The position numbers were made by a program, and so were the translations under genes. DNA of 52,583 nt from Deltaproteobacteria bacterium. Lineage in GTDB: Bacteria; Desulfobacterota; Desulfuromonadia; Geobacterales; Pseudopelobacteraceae. Below the pieces are notes generated by a model that ran no database searches, was not told the DNA's origin, and saw nothing but the letters and a program-made list of their open reading frames with translations. The stretch lies in contig JAJZRX010000014.1 in the NCBI GenBank assembly GCA_021850095.1, forward strand, positions 1-52,583, written 5' to 3'. Below, in pieces: positions 8,316-17,695 of the stretch (positions are counted from its first letter, which is position 1; every line of letters starts with the position of its first letter).

Positions 8316-8344
8316 AAGCTACCAATTTAAAATAGTATTGTCAA
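8316..8344 (-). promoter_or_regulatory. Promoter of the riboswitch-HTH-pilMNOPQ transcript
   Basis: TTGACA (8344-8339), 17-nt spacer, TAGCTT (8321-8316) on the minus strand, ending about 35 nt before the aptamer. The -35 box is a perfect sigma-70 match. The same hexamer pair with the same spacing precedes kdsB at 36361-36389. It would initiate a leader of about 310 nt ahead of the HTH gene. Confidence 0.75.
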
Positions 8345-8395
8345 ATTCAATTTAACAACAGAGTGTCATATCACCACCACACCAACAAAAACGCA

Positions 8396-9073
8396 TCAAT
8401 ACGCATACAGCACCATCACGTTTGACTTTTCCAAGGCGTTGGTTTCCTTTTCTCCTTGTATCTCAATTCGATAACCAAATGGTATATGCTGAATAGGAAC
8501 GCCGCCTGCTCCGGTTTTACTGTACGCGGTGCCGGATCCGGACAAAAGCCCGTCACTGTCACTTGGGTTGATCATGGAAGATGAACCCGTATCAGTATTG
8601 CCCGAAGTCGTGTCCACGATTTTGGCGTAGACCTTGTAATGTTGGCTACTTGTTGTACCTTTAAGCAAAAAAGTCAGATCGGGTGACGACTTGATTGTTG
8701 ATAATTCCATTGATTTTTGAGGTGAAGAGCAATTTGACCAGTTTGCGGCTGGCGAACTTAACTTTTGCGTCAGGCAGTCATTGGGAGACGAAACCGCAAG
8801 ATCGATGTTGCCATATGTGCTCACAAGACCGTTTGACATCCCGCCAGCCGAAGAATAATTCTTCCAGGCAGTGCCAATTACATCGAAAGCCATCAGTTCA
8901 GCGCCGCCGTACGCAGCTTCAGTTACATTACGGTATCTTTTGGTGGCGGCTGATATTTTAATTGACTGGGTCAGTATATAAAATAACGCCATTACAATTC
9001 CCAGGGTGATCATTGTCAACATCAGTGAAGTCACCAATGCAACACCCTTGTTATTTGATAGTAGTGCTTTCAT
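8396..9073 (-). CDS. pilX: Type IV pilus minor pilin PilX-like
   Basis: 225 residues with a class III signal: MKALLSNNKG then a hydrophobic helix (VALVTSLMLTMITLGIVMALFYIL). The residue five after the cleavage site is not Glu, as is usual for PilX/GspK-type tip pilins. The C-terminal part is a Ser/Thr/Gly-rich globular domain. It is the last gene of the fimT-pilV-pilW-pilX series and would be cut by the PilD encoded at 22432-23220. No terminator is apparent between its stop and the riboswitch promoter. Confidence 0.85.
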   Translation of the reverse strand: MKALLSNNKGVALVTSLMLTMITLGIVMALFYILTQSIKISAATKRYRNVTEAAYGGAELMAFDVIGTAWKNYSSAGGMSNGLVSTYGNIDLAVSSPNDCLTQKLSSPAANWSNCSSPQKSMELSTIKSSPDLTFLLKGTTSSQHYKVYAKIVDTTSGNTDTGSSSMINPSDSDGLLSGSGTAYSKTGAGGVPIQHIPFGYRIEIQGEKETNALEKSNVMVLYAY

Positions 9074-9096
9074 GTATTTTGGCCCTGTTGTTCGTT

Positions 9097-10431
9097 TCAG
9101 TACATTAGATTATACGGCTGACCGACCACCGAATAGACCTTCCAGCGATACTTATTCCATTCCGGCCCAAAAAAACTCACCATATCTGAAACCTTGAACG
9201 TACGTCCCAAACTGGGTGTCCGGTCATCAGAAACCGAAATCACCTTGTTTGGATCGCTGTATGGATACGAATAACCGTTATCCTTGCCACCTTCCTGAAC
9301 GAGCAAATAGACACGGATGGACTTTAAACGAGTTCGAATATCATCAGCCGTAAGTGTAGCAAGCGTATCCACGGTCATAGTATTGTTTGCGTCGTTTGGA
9401 TCTTGCATATCAAACATGACCTGCATATCGCCAACACAATCAAGCAGCGGATATTCAGTTCCTCCGCCGCCACTGGAATCCATGGAATTGATGATTACAG
9501 CTTTATATAATATTCCGGTTCCCGGGTTACAGCGGGATGGCATTGTAGTGGCCGTACGTTTTACATAGTAATCTGCACGATTGAAGGGCATACGGATCGT
9601 ATCGGCGCTAGACGCGTCAAAACTTCGGATGGCATACGCTATAACCTTTTCGTTGTTGATCTTGACACCAAAGGGATCAACAATATTACCCGAAGGCATA
9701 TAATTGGTATGCGCCGGCAGAAAATGACCGGCTGCATCGGTAGCGGACAGCTTGTACGAAAAACCCGAATCATCCTGCATGGCAAGAATATGCTGCGCTT
9801 GATTAGCACCCGAGAACGTATTGGTGTGAGTAATAACCACATCATTGGCAGTCAGGTCTTCAGCTGTATTCCATTTGGAGATGTAACTATTGTTAGTAGT
9901 CTGGTTCCCGGAATAATTAACGTAGCCCCACTTGCCCACCGAAGCGTTAAAGGCAACGGCAGCTGACTTGATAACCAGATAATCAGACCCAGGATTGGAA
10001 TTAGTGCCGGTTCCTGCATAAATTGGATTCTGGGTTGCGGGTACACTGCCGAGTACCACAGCACGCGGAACAGCGGGACTTGGAGTTGCTGTTGAACTGT
10101 TAGGTGGCGCATCGTTAAAATCATCCGCACTCACCCCGACTATTGGATTGTCAGTTCCAAGGTCGGCTTCCAGGTAGGTGGTCGGATCGGGTGTCGTTTG
10201 AAACCCCCAGGGCAGCCCATAGCCGGTGGCATTAAGATCTTTTCTTAAAATTTCAAGACCTACGATGCCTTCCATCTGTGTCTGTGCGGATTTGGTGACG
10301 CCTGAACTTATTTTCATGACACTTTCAAAAGCCGATGCGCTGATCAACAGCACAACCATAAACATGGCCATGGCCAACAGCAGTTCAATCAGAGAAAAAC
10401 CTTGTATTTCTTTGGACAATTCAACCTTCAT
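9097..10431 (-). CDS. pilW: Type IV pilus minor pilin PilW-like
   Basis: 444 residues. The prepilin motif is KEIQG-FSLIELLLAMAMF, with cleavage after Gly and Glu at +5, followed by a long hydrophobic alpha-1 helix. A large C-terminal beta-rich domain contains DLNATGYG early on, typical of PilW. Ribosome site AAAGG lies 9 nt before ATG 10431. It sits 13 nt after pilV and 23 nt before pilX. It is predicted to be part of the minor-pilin/PilY1 tip and priming complex. Confidence 0.88.
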   Translation of the reverse strand: MKVELSKEIQGFSLIELLLAMAMFMVVLLISASAFESVMKISSGVTKSAQTQMEGIVGLEILRKDLNATGYGLPWGFQTTPDPTTYLEADLGTDNPIVGVSADDFNDAPPNSSTATPSPAVPRAVVLGSVPATQNPIYAGTGTNSNPGSDYLVIKSAAVAFNASVGKWGYVNYSGNQTTNNSYISKWNTAEDLTANDVVITHTNTFSGANQAQHILAMQDDSGFSYKLSATDAAGHFLPAHTNYMPSGNIVDPFGVKINNEKVIAYAIRSFDASSADTIRMPFNRADYYVKRTATTMPSRCNPGTGILYKAVIINSMDSSGGGGTEYPLLDCVGDMQVMFDMQDPNDANNTMTVDTLATLTADDIRTRLKSIRVYLLVQEGGKDNGYSYPYSDPNKVISVSDDRTPSLGRTFKVSDMVSFFGPEWNKYRWKVYSVVGQPYNLMY

Positions 10432-10444
10432 GGCGACCAGCCTT

Positions 10445-10846
10445 TTAATAGGTTTTTAATGTTGATAATTCATGTTGTTTCGTTCTGTTTTTGTAATTCC
10501 ACGAAACCTGCACATGTAATAAATTTGAATTTCCGCCCGTTGAAGCAGAAGTCAAGCTGACGGTATAGGGCGTGGACTTTGCTCGAAGCTTGCTTGTCTG
10601 AATTGTTGTCACAGAAAGATTCTGAAACGGCAGTGAAAATGTGGCTGCTGTATTGCTTTTAACCTGGCGCATTTTTGCGTCGGCAATTTGCACCGCTTCA
10701 TCTCGTAAAACATTATCGAGATTCAGGCTGATCGTGTTAGTGGCGGCGGATAACAACGCCATCATACCGATCATAAGAATGACGAGCGCCACCAAAATTT
10801 CCAGCAGCGTAAACCCGCGGCGATTATTTGACGGTAACATTAGCAC
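10445..10846 (-). CDS. pilV: Type IV pilus minor pilin PilV-like
   Basis: About 133 residues with prepilin motif NNRRG-FTLLEILVALVILMIGMMALL (Glu at +5). The frame is open to 10999, but the real start is near the prepilin peptide: GTG 10846 has GGAGGAGAG 7 nt upstream, and ATG 10840 is the alternative. This start overlaps the end of fimT by about 23 nt, which suggests translational coupling. The C-terminal part (SVTTIQTSKLRAKSTPYTV) is a small beta domain usual for PilV. Confidence 0.86.
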   Translation of the reverse strand: MLMLPSNNRRGFTLLEILVALVILMIGMMALLSAATNTISLNLDNVLRDEAVQIADAKMRQVKSNTAATFSLPFQNLSVTTIQTSKLRAKSTPYTVSLTSASTGGNSNLLHVQVSWNYKNRTKQHELSTLKTY

Positions 10847-11327
10847 TTTTACACTCTCCTCCAAAAGAAACCTTACCCAGATGAAGTCTGGTGGAAAACA
10901 CCACGATGCTGTCGTATTGGGCCGATTGCAGGGACGGTTCAACGCAGATAGTGGTGTTTCCGGCGTCGACATCAATATTAAACGTGCCGCGCTCGTCAAA
11001 AATAATTTCCGTTTCTGTATCGCCGGAATCCTTTCCGGCCCAGGTAATCGGTTTCGTCATGTTTCTGCTTGTTCTCACCGAACCAGACCCCAGTGCTGAT
11101 GATACAAATGTAAATACAGTTGGCGTGATGATAACGCGCTTTGAACTGCGCTGAGTCACCGCCGCAGCTCTGGTTGCCATGAGATCGGCGTACAACTCCT
11201 TTGTTTGACGCTCGATAGCACCCTTGCGGATGTAATCACTGAATTGCAGTGATGCAATCGAGAGTAGAATGCCAAACAAGGTCATCACCATGATGATTTC
11301 TATCAGGGTAAATCCACGGCGGTTCAC
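10824..11327 (-). CDS. fimT: Type IV pilus pseudopilin FimT/GspH-like
   Basis: 167 residues starting at GTG 11327 (AGGAG 8 nt upstream), sharing GTGA with the pilY1 stop. Prepilin motif NRRG-FTLIEIIMVMTLFGILL has Glu at +5. A GspH/FimT globular domain follows (LYADLMATRAAAVTQRSSKRVII). FimT/FimU-type minor pilins help initiate pilus assembly, and in some bacteria bind DNA. Position between pilY1 and pilV is the usual one. Confidence 0.88.
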   Translation of the reverse strand: MNRRGFTLIEIIMVMTLFGILLSIASLQFSDYIRKGAIERQTKELYADLMATRAAAVTQRSSKRVIITPTVFTFVSSALGSGSVRTSRNMTKPITWAGKDSGDTETEIIFDERGTFNIDVDAGNTTICVEPSLQSAQYDSIVVFSTRLHLGKVSFGGECKSANVTVK

Positions 11328-14300
11328 TTGTAGCGCTCCTGGATATGCAGTATCCGTTTGACGGGCGTCAATCCGGCAGAGGTCATAAAAAGTCCGGGAT
11401 CCGCCGACGCCTTGCCAAATGAAAGGTCAGACGTTTCCGGTGTCCGCCGCCCGCCTTTATCCGTCAGGGCTGTTGAAAGATCCATTTCAGCAAAGCTGCC
11501 CGTGGAGAGCTGAATCAGTATTTTGCCCTTTCTGGCTGATGCGGGCAAAACATCACCGCTATCATACTTGACCCCCCAAAGATAGGACTTGCCGCCAAAA
11601 CCGCACACATCCGCTGTCGGCTTGTAGGAAGTATAAAATATCGCGCCGTTTATCGTCGCCACGGTATCGGTGACAACCCGTTCACCGGCGTCCAGATCTA
11701 TGTACCACCCGTTGGCCACGGCGCTGTTGCTGGGAGTGTTCTTAGGCGTCAAGTCGGATAACGCCAATGATGACGCGACCGAATTTGTTGAATCACAGGT
11801 TTCGATGATATCCGATTTCTTATACGTTCCATCCGTATTCTTCTGGGGATAACATTTTTCTTTAACCATGAAGAGCCGGCGGGTGGAGGCCATGTCATCC
11901 TGCGGGTAGTAGTATCTTCCGGTTCCGAAGAAAAGGTACAGGTTGTTCTTTGACATGAGCTTTGAAACAGTTGTCGTGACCGGCCCGATGCCATCGACCA
12001 CTTTTGATGTTTTCCAGGCGCCGATATCCATAGTGTCGGGATTGGCGGAATCAGGAACAACAAGACGCAAAACCCCGCCGGTCGTCCATTCGCCAACCGT
12101 GCACCCGCTGTCGCCTGAAACGCATTTTCTTGTGTAGCCAACATAAAGAACATCATCCTGCCTGAGATTGGTATTCTTTGGGTCAACCATTTCCGCGTCA
12201 ACAACGGCGTTATTACTGATGGAACCGGCAAACGCCTCACTGATACCCGTATCAATAATCCATAACCCGTTCTGCTTGGGATCGGCGCTCACCACCGGGC
12301 CTTTTTCCATATCCACAACAAACAATTTCAGGTTCTGATCAGATTTACCCTTGAATTGCTTGGTGGTGGTGTCGATTGGCCCGGTGGGACCGGAAGCATA
12401 AACGGCAAACCATCTGCCATTTGTGCTTGATTGAGGAGCAAAGGGGGAAGTTGATGACTTTGAGTTAAGACGCATTATCGCCGGTCCGGAGGTGGAGTAA
12501 CCCAGTGCCGGGTTTGAAAATTCCCACAACAAGGTAGGTTGAGCCCTCAACAGATTAGAAGAATCCTGGTTAAAATCCTGATCGGTCACATCCAGGGCAT
12601 AGTATGAGGAGTAACCATGAATATTAAGGGGGGCTTTTACGCATGTCCCGGTGGTTGTTCCCGCCGTGCAGGTTGTGTCACCAAAATTCTTTGATGCCCC
12701 TCCCAGCCCCATACCGCCCAGCAAAACGGTTTTCCAGGTTGATGCGGTTCTGGTCTCATTCCAGTAATCGTCCCTGGCGGCAACCGTCTTGGCGGATATG
12801 TCAAAAAGAGAATTAGTGCCATCCACCAGATAAAGATGGTTGTTGTCATAATCCGGCAGTGTCAGATACTTCAAATAGGGCATGGCATGCTTGGGAATAA
12901 AGGCCCACTCCTCCCGGCCCAGATTCACGCCACTCAAGGTGGCCTTTTGGGTGCCTGAAGTCCTGATGTCCATCTTCCCCAACTTGAAAGCGTGCAGCAT
13001 ACCGTCATTTGCGCCAACGTAAACCATTCCGCGATTATTGTAATTGGCGCTCTTGTAAAAATCCTTGTAGGTACTGTCATCATAGCCCAGGGGCGGTTTC
13101 TGGTCGTACGATTGGAGAGGAACCCTGCCCTGTATTTTAGGTGTGGACGAAATGATGTCTCCCAGCTTCCAAACATGGCTTTCCAATGTCGTGTCCGATA
13201 CCTTGATATCAACGGTTCTGCTGCGGCTTTTATTCGTACAGGGGGATGATGAGTCGAGACAGACATCGCTGCCATGCACATAACGGATAACTTTTCCGGC
13301 AAAGGCGGTCTGAGCGGCGGCATCCGCGCCTTCCGCGTTCAACCGGCTTGCCAGCGTGGCGGCGTTTGCGGTGGTAAAGTCAGTGAAACTCCAGGGGGCA
13401 ACCGACGCCACATTTGTATAAATCGTGCGTGGATCAGCCCCGCTGGATATGTCACGTTTCCACAACAATTTGCCGGCCGTCCAGATGGTTTTCAATCCCC
13501 CCGGAACATCAGCGTTAAAATCCGCCTGTTCTGTTGTGCCATCAAAATTGTAACGTTTAATTTTAGTTTGAGAGTCGGCATCGTCAAAGTAGAACTGTAC
13601 ACGTTTGTCCCTGGCAATATCCATGACATGATTTCCGGTTGAGTAATCGCTGTCCTCACGTATCGTGCTTAATGAAAAGAAAGGATCCACATAGTACCAA
13701 AGATTCATCAGTTCGCCGGACCAGGACAAGGAGGTCTGATTTTCGTAAGTCTTTTTTGGATAGAAAATCGCCTGCAGCAGCGTCGCGCCGCTACCTTCGC
13801 TGTTGTTGAGGATAGAGGCCGCCGTACCGGAGGAAACTCGCGTCAATATGTCGTTAAATGCCTTTTCCAACTGCTGCTCCAGCTTGAGCGGATTGGTGAC
13901 CAGATAATAATTATCCGGGTTGCATTTACTGGTATCTGTCTCGGTGCAGTTTTTGGCCCACTCCTGTTTCTGGTCCGGAACATTATTTTCGTTGCTGTCC
14001 TGGAAACCACCCCACTTGGCGGCATACCAAAGGGGATTTTTCAGAGTATTGGCGCTTGAGCCGGTAACGGTGAAAGTGTGCGACCAGTTGAAGGGAAGCC
14101 CGTAAATAATGGCCGGCGCGGTGTTATCAACCGATTTATCTCGCACGACCAGATAGGTGCCGTCTTCGCTGGTGCCGGAAACGATGAATCCAAGCACCTG
14201 GTCTATTCCGCCAGCGGCATAATCGGAAACTACTTTAATCTGAACCTGATCAGCATCCATATCGGTGCCGCAGGTGCCATAACCTAAATCTTTGGCAGCC

Positions 14301-17300
14301 TGAGTGCAGACTTCGTACCATCCGACCGCGTCCATGTCATAATCCGCACCCTGCTCCGCATCAGCATAATTTATTCTGAAACTCAAGTAGATCGGGTTTC
14401 CCGAAGAATCATATTTTACAGAATGGGTGAAAACCTTCACAATTTCATTCGTCGGACAGTAGGCATCCGTTACTCCTGCCTTGGGAGTGAGCGTTAAAGT
14501 TTTCAATTTCAATTTATCTACATCAAAATAGGTCGTGGCGACATCCATCTTATTAAAACAGGTTGCCGTCATACTGGCAGCGCCGCTGACAGATTTACCC
14601 AGCGGCACAATCCGGAGTGTGTTCGCACCAGCTTTGATGGTCCAGTTACCGACCTGGGATTCCATGGCAACCGCAAAGGTCTGGGTATTGGGAATATTGT
14701 TATTCACGCCGGAAGTCGTATCTTTTTTTACTTCGGCATGTAAAAAGCTGTGCCCGTAATACGCCAGCGCGGCAGTGTAAAAACTGCCCTTGCGGGTTGG
14801 CTGTTCCGGACACAACCCGCGTAGGAGACTCATCGTTGATGCTGTTTTTGGCGTACAGAGAAAATCATACTTATCGCCATTGTCACCGATAAAAAAACTA
14901 TTGTTGGTAACCGATTCCGTCGTCGCAATATCATCCAGCAGCTTACTCAACAACTTCTTGCCGCTTACCATATTATCAAGACCCAGGACCGGGTGAATCG
15001 TTGTGTCCTCGGTAGAGCTTGAGCCAGTGACACCGGGCAATTGGTCGGCGTCAAAACTGGGATAAACATCGCCCAACAACAGTACGAACGGCTTGGAGCA
15101 GGAGGGGTAAACATCATAGGGCCCTTTAAAACTGCGGGTCCCATCGACGTAGCCCCAGTAGGGGGGATGCGGCAGGTTAAGTCCGCCATCGGTCTGGTTT
15201 TGCGGGTAGTCAAAACCGGTTGTTGGAACTCCCTTGCCGGAATAGTAACGCAAGGTTTCATACAGCATTTCGGCCATCGGGTTGCCCCAGACACTGCACT
15301 TGCCGTCGACGATCGACTGATTCTGGACAACACAATTGGCATAGTTGGTGGTTGCGTCGGTATAGCCGACTATCTGCAACTTATCGAATGTTTCCAGCAT
15401 ATTGGAAGGTATATTCTGAGCGGCTTTGAACATGCCGGAGGCATCCACCTCATCGGATATGCTGAGCAGATTCTTGCGCAAAACTCCGCCCTGCAGGTTG
15501 TGAGCGTAGCTGCCGGTCAACAACCCGAAATACATTTGAGACTTATCAACACAAATGCCAAGATCAACACCCCCGTTATTGCCCGGGCGGCAAGCAGAAT
15601 CACTGCTGCAGACTTGAGAAAGTGTTTTTGAGCAAACTTTGGTGCCATCGGAATCGCCATATTTCTGAAGAAGGCCGATCGGTTTATTGGAGGCGCCATA
15701 TGCTTTGCAATTCGGCTCAAGACCAACCGTGGAATTGCAGACTTGTATGTTCACCTGATATTCCTGCGGTGTCACGGCGGTACCAGTCCCCAATGTGTTT
15801 CCACATTGAACCACCTCGCGGGAAATCCAGTCCCAGATTCTCTCTGTGCGATTGGTAAGCAACCTCAGAAGCGGCGGACCATAACTGTTATTGCCGGTTG
15901 TGGATTTATTGCAAAACAGGTGATAGCCCGGCAGCACTCCTTTAGCCGGCACGCCGCTGGCAATAAAACTATCCGCCATCATGGTGCAGTTGGCAGTTGT
16001 ATCAGGGATAATCGGCGACCTCAGGTCCAGAGAGTTTTGAGCTCCGGTGGCAGTGCCGTAAACAGTCCAGGTGGTATCACCGGGGCGCTTGTACCATACT
16101 TTGGCGCCGGAATTGCCACTGTAGTTGGTGCCACGGACCAGAAGAGTGTGATAACCCGCCGCAGCGAGGTTTATTGTGCCCGTTTGAGAGGCCAAACAGG
16201 CGCTAGCGGGTGAAGACGTGCATGATGAATGCCCGTTGCTGCCTGACACGCTGTAATAGCTGGCCACGGGTGCGCCATCCACATACAGTTCAGCCCCGTC
16301 ATCGCTATCAAGGTGAAATGTCCAGGTGCCGGTATAATCGTACTTCGGATTGCCACTGGTTTTCTTTTTGACATTGAACTCTGACACGGCGATGAAACTG
16401 TTGTTTTGACCATGATTCTGAGTTGGAATCAGATCATTGTTGGCCGCGCTGGCGTCATCAACGTTAAAGTCGCTGATATAGTAGGATTTGACAAAATTGG
16501 CCGGCACGAACGAGTCCATGATATTTTGGTGAGAAGCACCCACCTCCACATCCTGGGCGGCACTGGTGGAGTGGTTGTACATAGCGACCAGAATTTTGCC
16601 ATTGGCGGGCGTCGACACGATATCCGAGGTATAGGTACAGGCATTTGCGGAAGGCGGAGCTGCTATGCCGATCAGTTGCAGCGATTTATCCTGGCAGGTA
16701 TAGCCACTGTCGCAATCGCTGTCACGCGAGCACATGTCGGCGTAGGTGGTTCCGCTGTTACAGAGCCGACCGGTAAATTCTTTTCCGAAACTATGGGCGT
16801 CCTGGGGTATGTAAGCGCGTTGCAACGTCGTTTTATTGGTAGCATCGGGATTGACTCGCTGGCCGCCATAAAGCACTTTTTTCAGCACATCCATACGGGA
16901 CATGGTCAACCAGTTAAGTACGTTACCGCTCCATTTGCCGGAGCTGCAAAAGCGGTCATAAACCGCTTTGCCTTGGGCATCGTTGCCTGTCTGGGTGGAG
17001 TAGTTCGACGGCTGGAATTCATTTGCAGTGGTTGAATAGGTATAGCACTTGTTGGGATCAAAATAGCCATAATACTCGATGCCATGCTTGTAGGTGGTTT
17101 CGGTTTTGCCATCAGCGTCCAAATCGAAGGAATCACTGTAGGCTTCGGTAAAGAGCCGATGCTCCTTATCCATAACAAACATGAGCAGCGGAGGAACAAC
17201 CTGCGAAACAAAGGGGGGCTGAATGCAATAATCTCCCATGCTTGCCGACTCGCCGGATTGTGGGTACAACAGACTGCCGACTGCACAACAAAACAATAAA

Positions 17301-17335
17301 CTCCGGCCTAACATACCTGGTTTTTTATTAGTCAT
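11324..17335 (-). CDS. pilY1: Type IV pilus tip adhesin PilY1 with embedded PA14-like domain
   Basis: About 2003 residues, much longer than Pseudomonas PilY1 (about 1160). Signal peptide (LLFCCAVGSLLYPQSGESA), then an N-terminal region with a Ca-loop-like DLDADGKTE. Cys-rich knots lie near 195-222 (CSRDSDCDSGYTC) and 570-602 (CSSDSACRPGNN). Between them is a PA14-like domain at about 333-425 (WTFHLDSDDGAELYVDG to HTLLVRGTNYSG). A vWA-like remnant lies near 745, a second Ca-loop-like DSNENNVPD near 1115, and the C-terminal PilY1 beta-propeller spans about 1400-1930 (GMVYVGANDGMLHAFKLG). ATG 17335 is preferred because AAAGG lies 8 nt upstream; GTG 17344 and ATG 17341 are alternatives. Residue numbers are approximate. 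Confidence 0.94.
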   Translation of the reverse strand: MTNKKPGMLGRSLLFCCAVGSLLYPQSGESASMGDYCIQPPFVSQVVPPLLMFVMDKEHRLFTEAYSDSFDLDADGKTETTYKHGIEYYGYFDPNKCYTYSTTANEFQPSNYSTQTGNDAQGKAVYDRFCSSGKWSGNVLNWLTMSRMDVLKKVLYGGQRVNPDATNKTTLQRAYIPQDAHSFGKEFTGRLCNSGTTYADMCSRDSDCDSGYTCQDKSLQLIGIAAPPSANACTYTSDIVSTPANGKILVAMYNHSTSAAQDVEVGASHQNIMDSFVPANFVKSYYISDFNVDDASAANNDLIPTQNHGQNNSFIAVSEFNVKKKTSGNPKYDYTGTWTFHLDSDDGAELYVDGAPVASYYSVSGSNGHSSCTSSPASACLASQTGTINLAAAGYHTLLVRGTNYSGNSGAKVWYKRPGDTTWTVYGTATGAQNSLDLRSPIIPDTTANCTMMADSFIASGVPAKGVLPGYHLFCNKSTTGNNSYGPPLLRLLTNRTERIWDWISREVVQCGNTLGTGTAVTPQEYQVNIQVCNSTVGLEPNCKAYGASNKPIGLLQKYGDSDGTKVCSKTLSQVCSSDSACRPGNNGGVDLGICVDKSQMYFGLLTGSYAHNLQGGVLRKNLLSISDEVDASGMFKAAQNIPSNMLETFDKLQIVGYTDATTNYANCVVQNQSIVDGKCSVWGNPMAEMLYETLRYYSGKGVPTTGFDYPQNQTDGGLNLPHPPYWGYVDGTRSFKGPYDVYPSCSKPFVLLLGDVYPSFDADQLPGVTGSSSTEDTTIHPVLGLDNMVSGKKLLSKLLDDIATTESVTNNSFFIGDNGDKYDFLCTPKTASTMSLLRGLCPEQPTRKGSFYTAALAYYGHSFLHAEVKKDTTSGVNNNIPNTQTFAVAMESQVGNWTIKAGANTLRIVPLGKSVSGAASMTATCFNKMDVATTYFDVDKLKLKTLTLTPKAGVTDAYCPTNEIVKVFTHSVKYDSSGNPIYLSFRINYADAEQGADYDMDAVGWYEVCTQAAKDLGYGTCGTDMDADQVQIKVVSDYAAGGIDQVLGFIVSGTSEDGTYLVVRDKSVDNTAPAIIYGLPFNWSHTFTVTGSSANTLKNPLWYAAKWGGFQDSNENNVPDQKQEWAKNCTETDTSKCNPDNYYLVTNPLKLEQQLEKAFNDILTRVSSGTAASILNNSEGSGATLLQAIFYPKKTYENQTSLSWSGELMNLWYYVDPFFSLSTIREDSDYSTGNHVMDIARDKRVQFYFDDADSQTKIKRYNFDGTTEQADFNADVPGGLKTIWTAGKLLWKRDISSGADPRTIYTNVASVAPWSFTDFTTANAATLASRLNAEGADAAAQTAFAGKVIRYVHGSDVCLDSSSPCTNKSRSRTVDIKVSDTTLESHVWKLGDIISSTPKIQGRVPLQSYDQKPPLGYDDSTYKDFYKSANYNNRGMVYVGANDGMLHAFKLGKMDIRTSGTQKATLSGVNLGREEWAFIPKHAMPYLKYLTLPDYDNNHLYLVDGTNSLFDISAKTVAARDDYWNETRTASTWKTVLLGGMGLGGASKNFGDTTCTAGTTTGTCVKAPLNIHGYSSYYALDVTDQDFNQDSSNLLRAQPTLLWEFSNPALGYSTSGPAIMRLNSKSSTSPFAPQSSTNGRWFAVYASGPTGPIDTTTKQFKGKSDQNLKLFVVDMEKGPVVSADPKQNGLWIIDTGISEAFAGSISNNAVVDAEMVDPKNTNLRQDDVLYVGYTRKCVSGDSGCTVGEWTTGGVLRLVVPDSANPDTMDIGAWKTSKVVDGIGPVTTTVSKLMSKNNLYLFFGTGRYYYPQDDMASTRRLFMVKEKCYPQKNTDGTYKKSDIIETCDSTNSVASSLALSDLTPKNTPSNSAVANGWYIDLDAGERVVTDTVATINGAIFYTSYKPTADVCGFGGKSYLWGVKYDSGDVLPASARKGKILIQLSTGSFAEMDLSTALTDKGGRRTPETSDLSFGKASADPGLFMTSAGLTPVKRILHIQERYK

Positions 17336-17340
17336 ATCCA

Positions 17341-17670
17341 TCACCTTTCAATGACAACTTCAATAACCGAATGCCCATTCAAACGCAAATTGACAAGCCT
17401 GCCCGTTTGAACATCCGAAAAACTGGCCGGAACTTTCGGATACATGGCCGGATAATTGGTCGCACGAAAAACATTGGGCTTGGAAACCAGAGGATATGCC
17501 TGCCCATTGACCGTTATTGTCTTGATGTAGCCCTGAAATTGTGTTCCCAAATATATGGGCCATTCCTTTATTTCGGAGACAGTGCCGTAAACGTCATAAA
17601 ACGTCTCACTTCCAAAGGCCGGGACGGTTAGCAAAAAACTTAACAATACGCCAGTCAGCCACTTCTTCAT
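17341..17670 (-). CDS. Small secreted protein preceding pilY1
   Basis: 109 residues starting at ATG 17670 with GGAGG 5 nt upstream. A clear signal peptide (MKKWLTGVLLSFLLTVPAFG-SE) precedes about 88 residues of beta-type sequence with no cysteine and no known motif (DVYGTVSEIKEWPIYLG, TGRLVNLRLNGHSVIEVVIER). Its stop is within a few nt of the pilY1 start, so the two are co-translated. A periplasmic or surface partner of PilY1 is inferred from that coupling. The frame is open upstream to 17793 but only into the preceding gene. Confidence 0.8.
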   Translation of the reverse strand: MKKWLTGVLLSFLLTVPAFGSETFYDVYGTVSEIKEWPIYLGTQFQGYIKTITVNGQAYPLVSKPNVFRATNYPAMYPKVPASFSDVQTGRLVNLRLNGHSVIEVVIER

Positions 17671-17695
17671 AATTGCCTCCAAACGTAACTCATTT

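Noticed and set aside
8102..8335. 77-aa + strand open frame
   Set aside because: It lies antisense to the riboswitch, terminator and promoter on the minus strand; the conserved RNA structure explains the sequence better.
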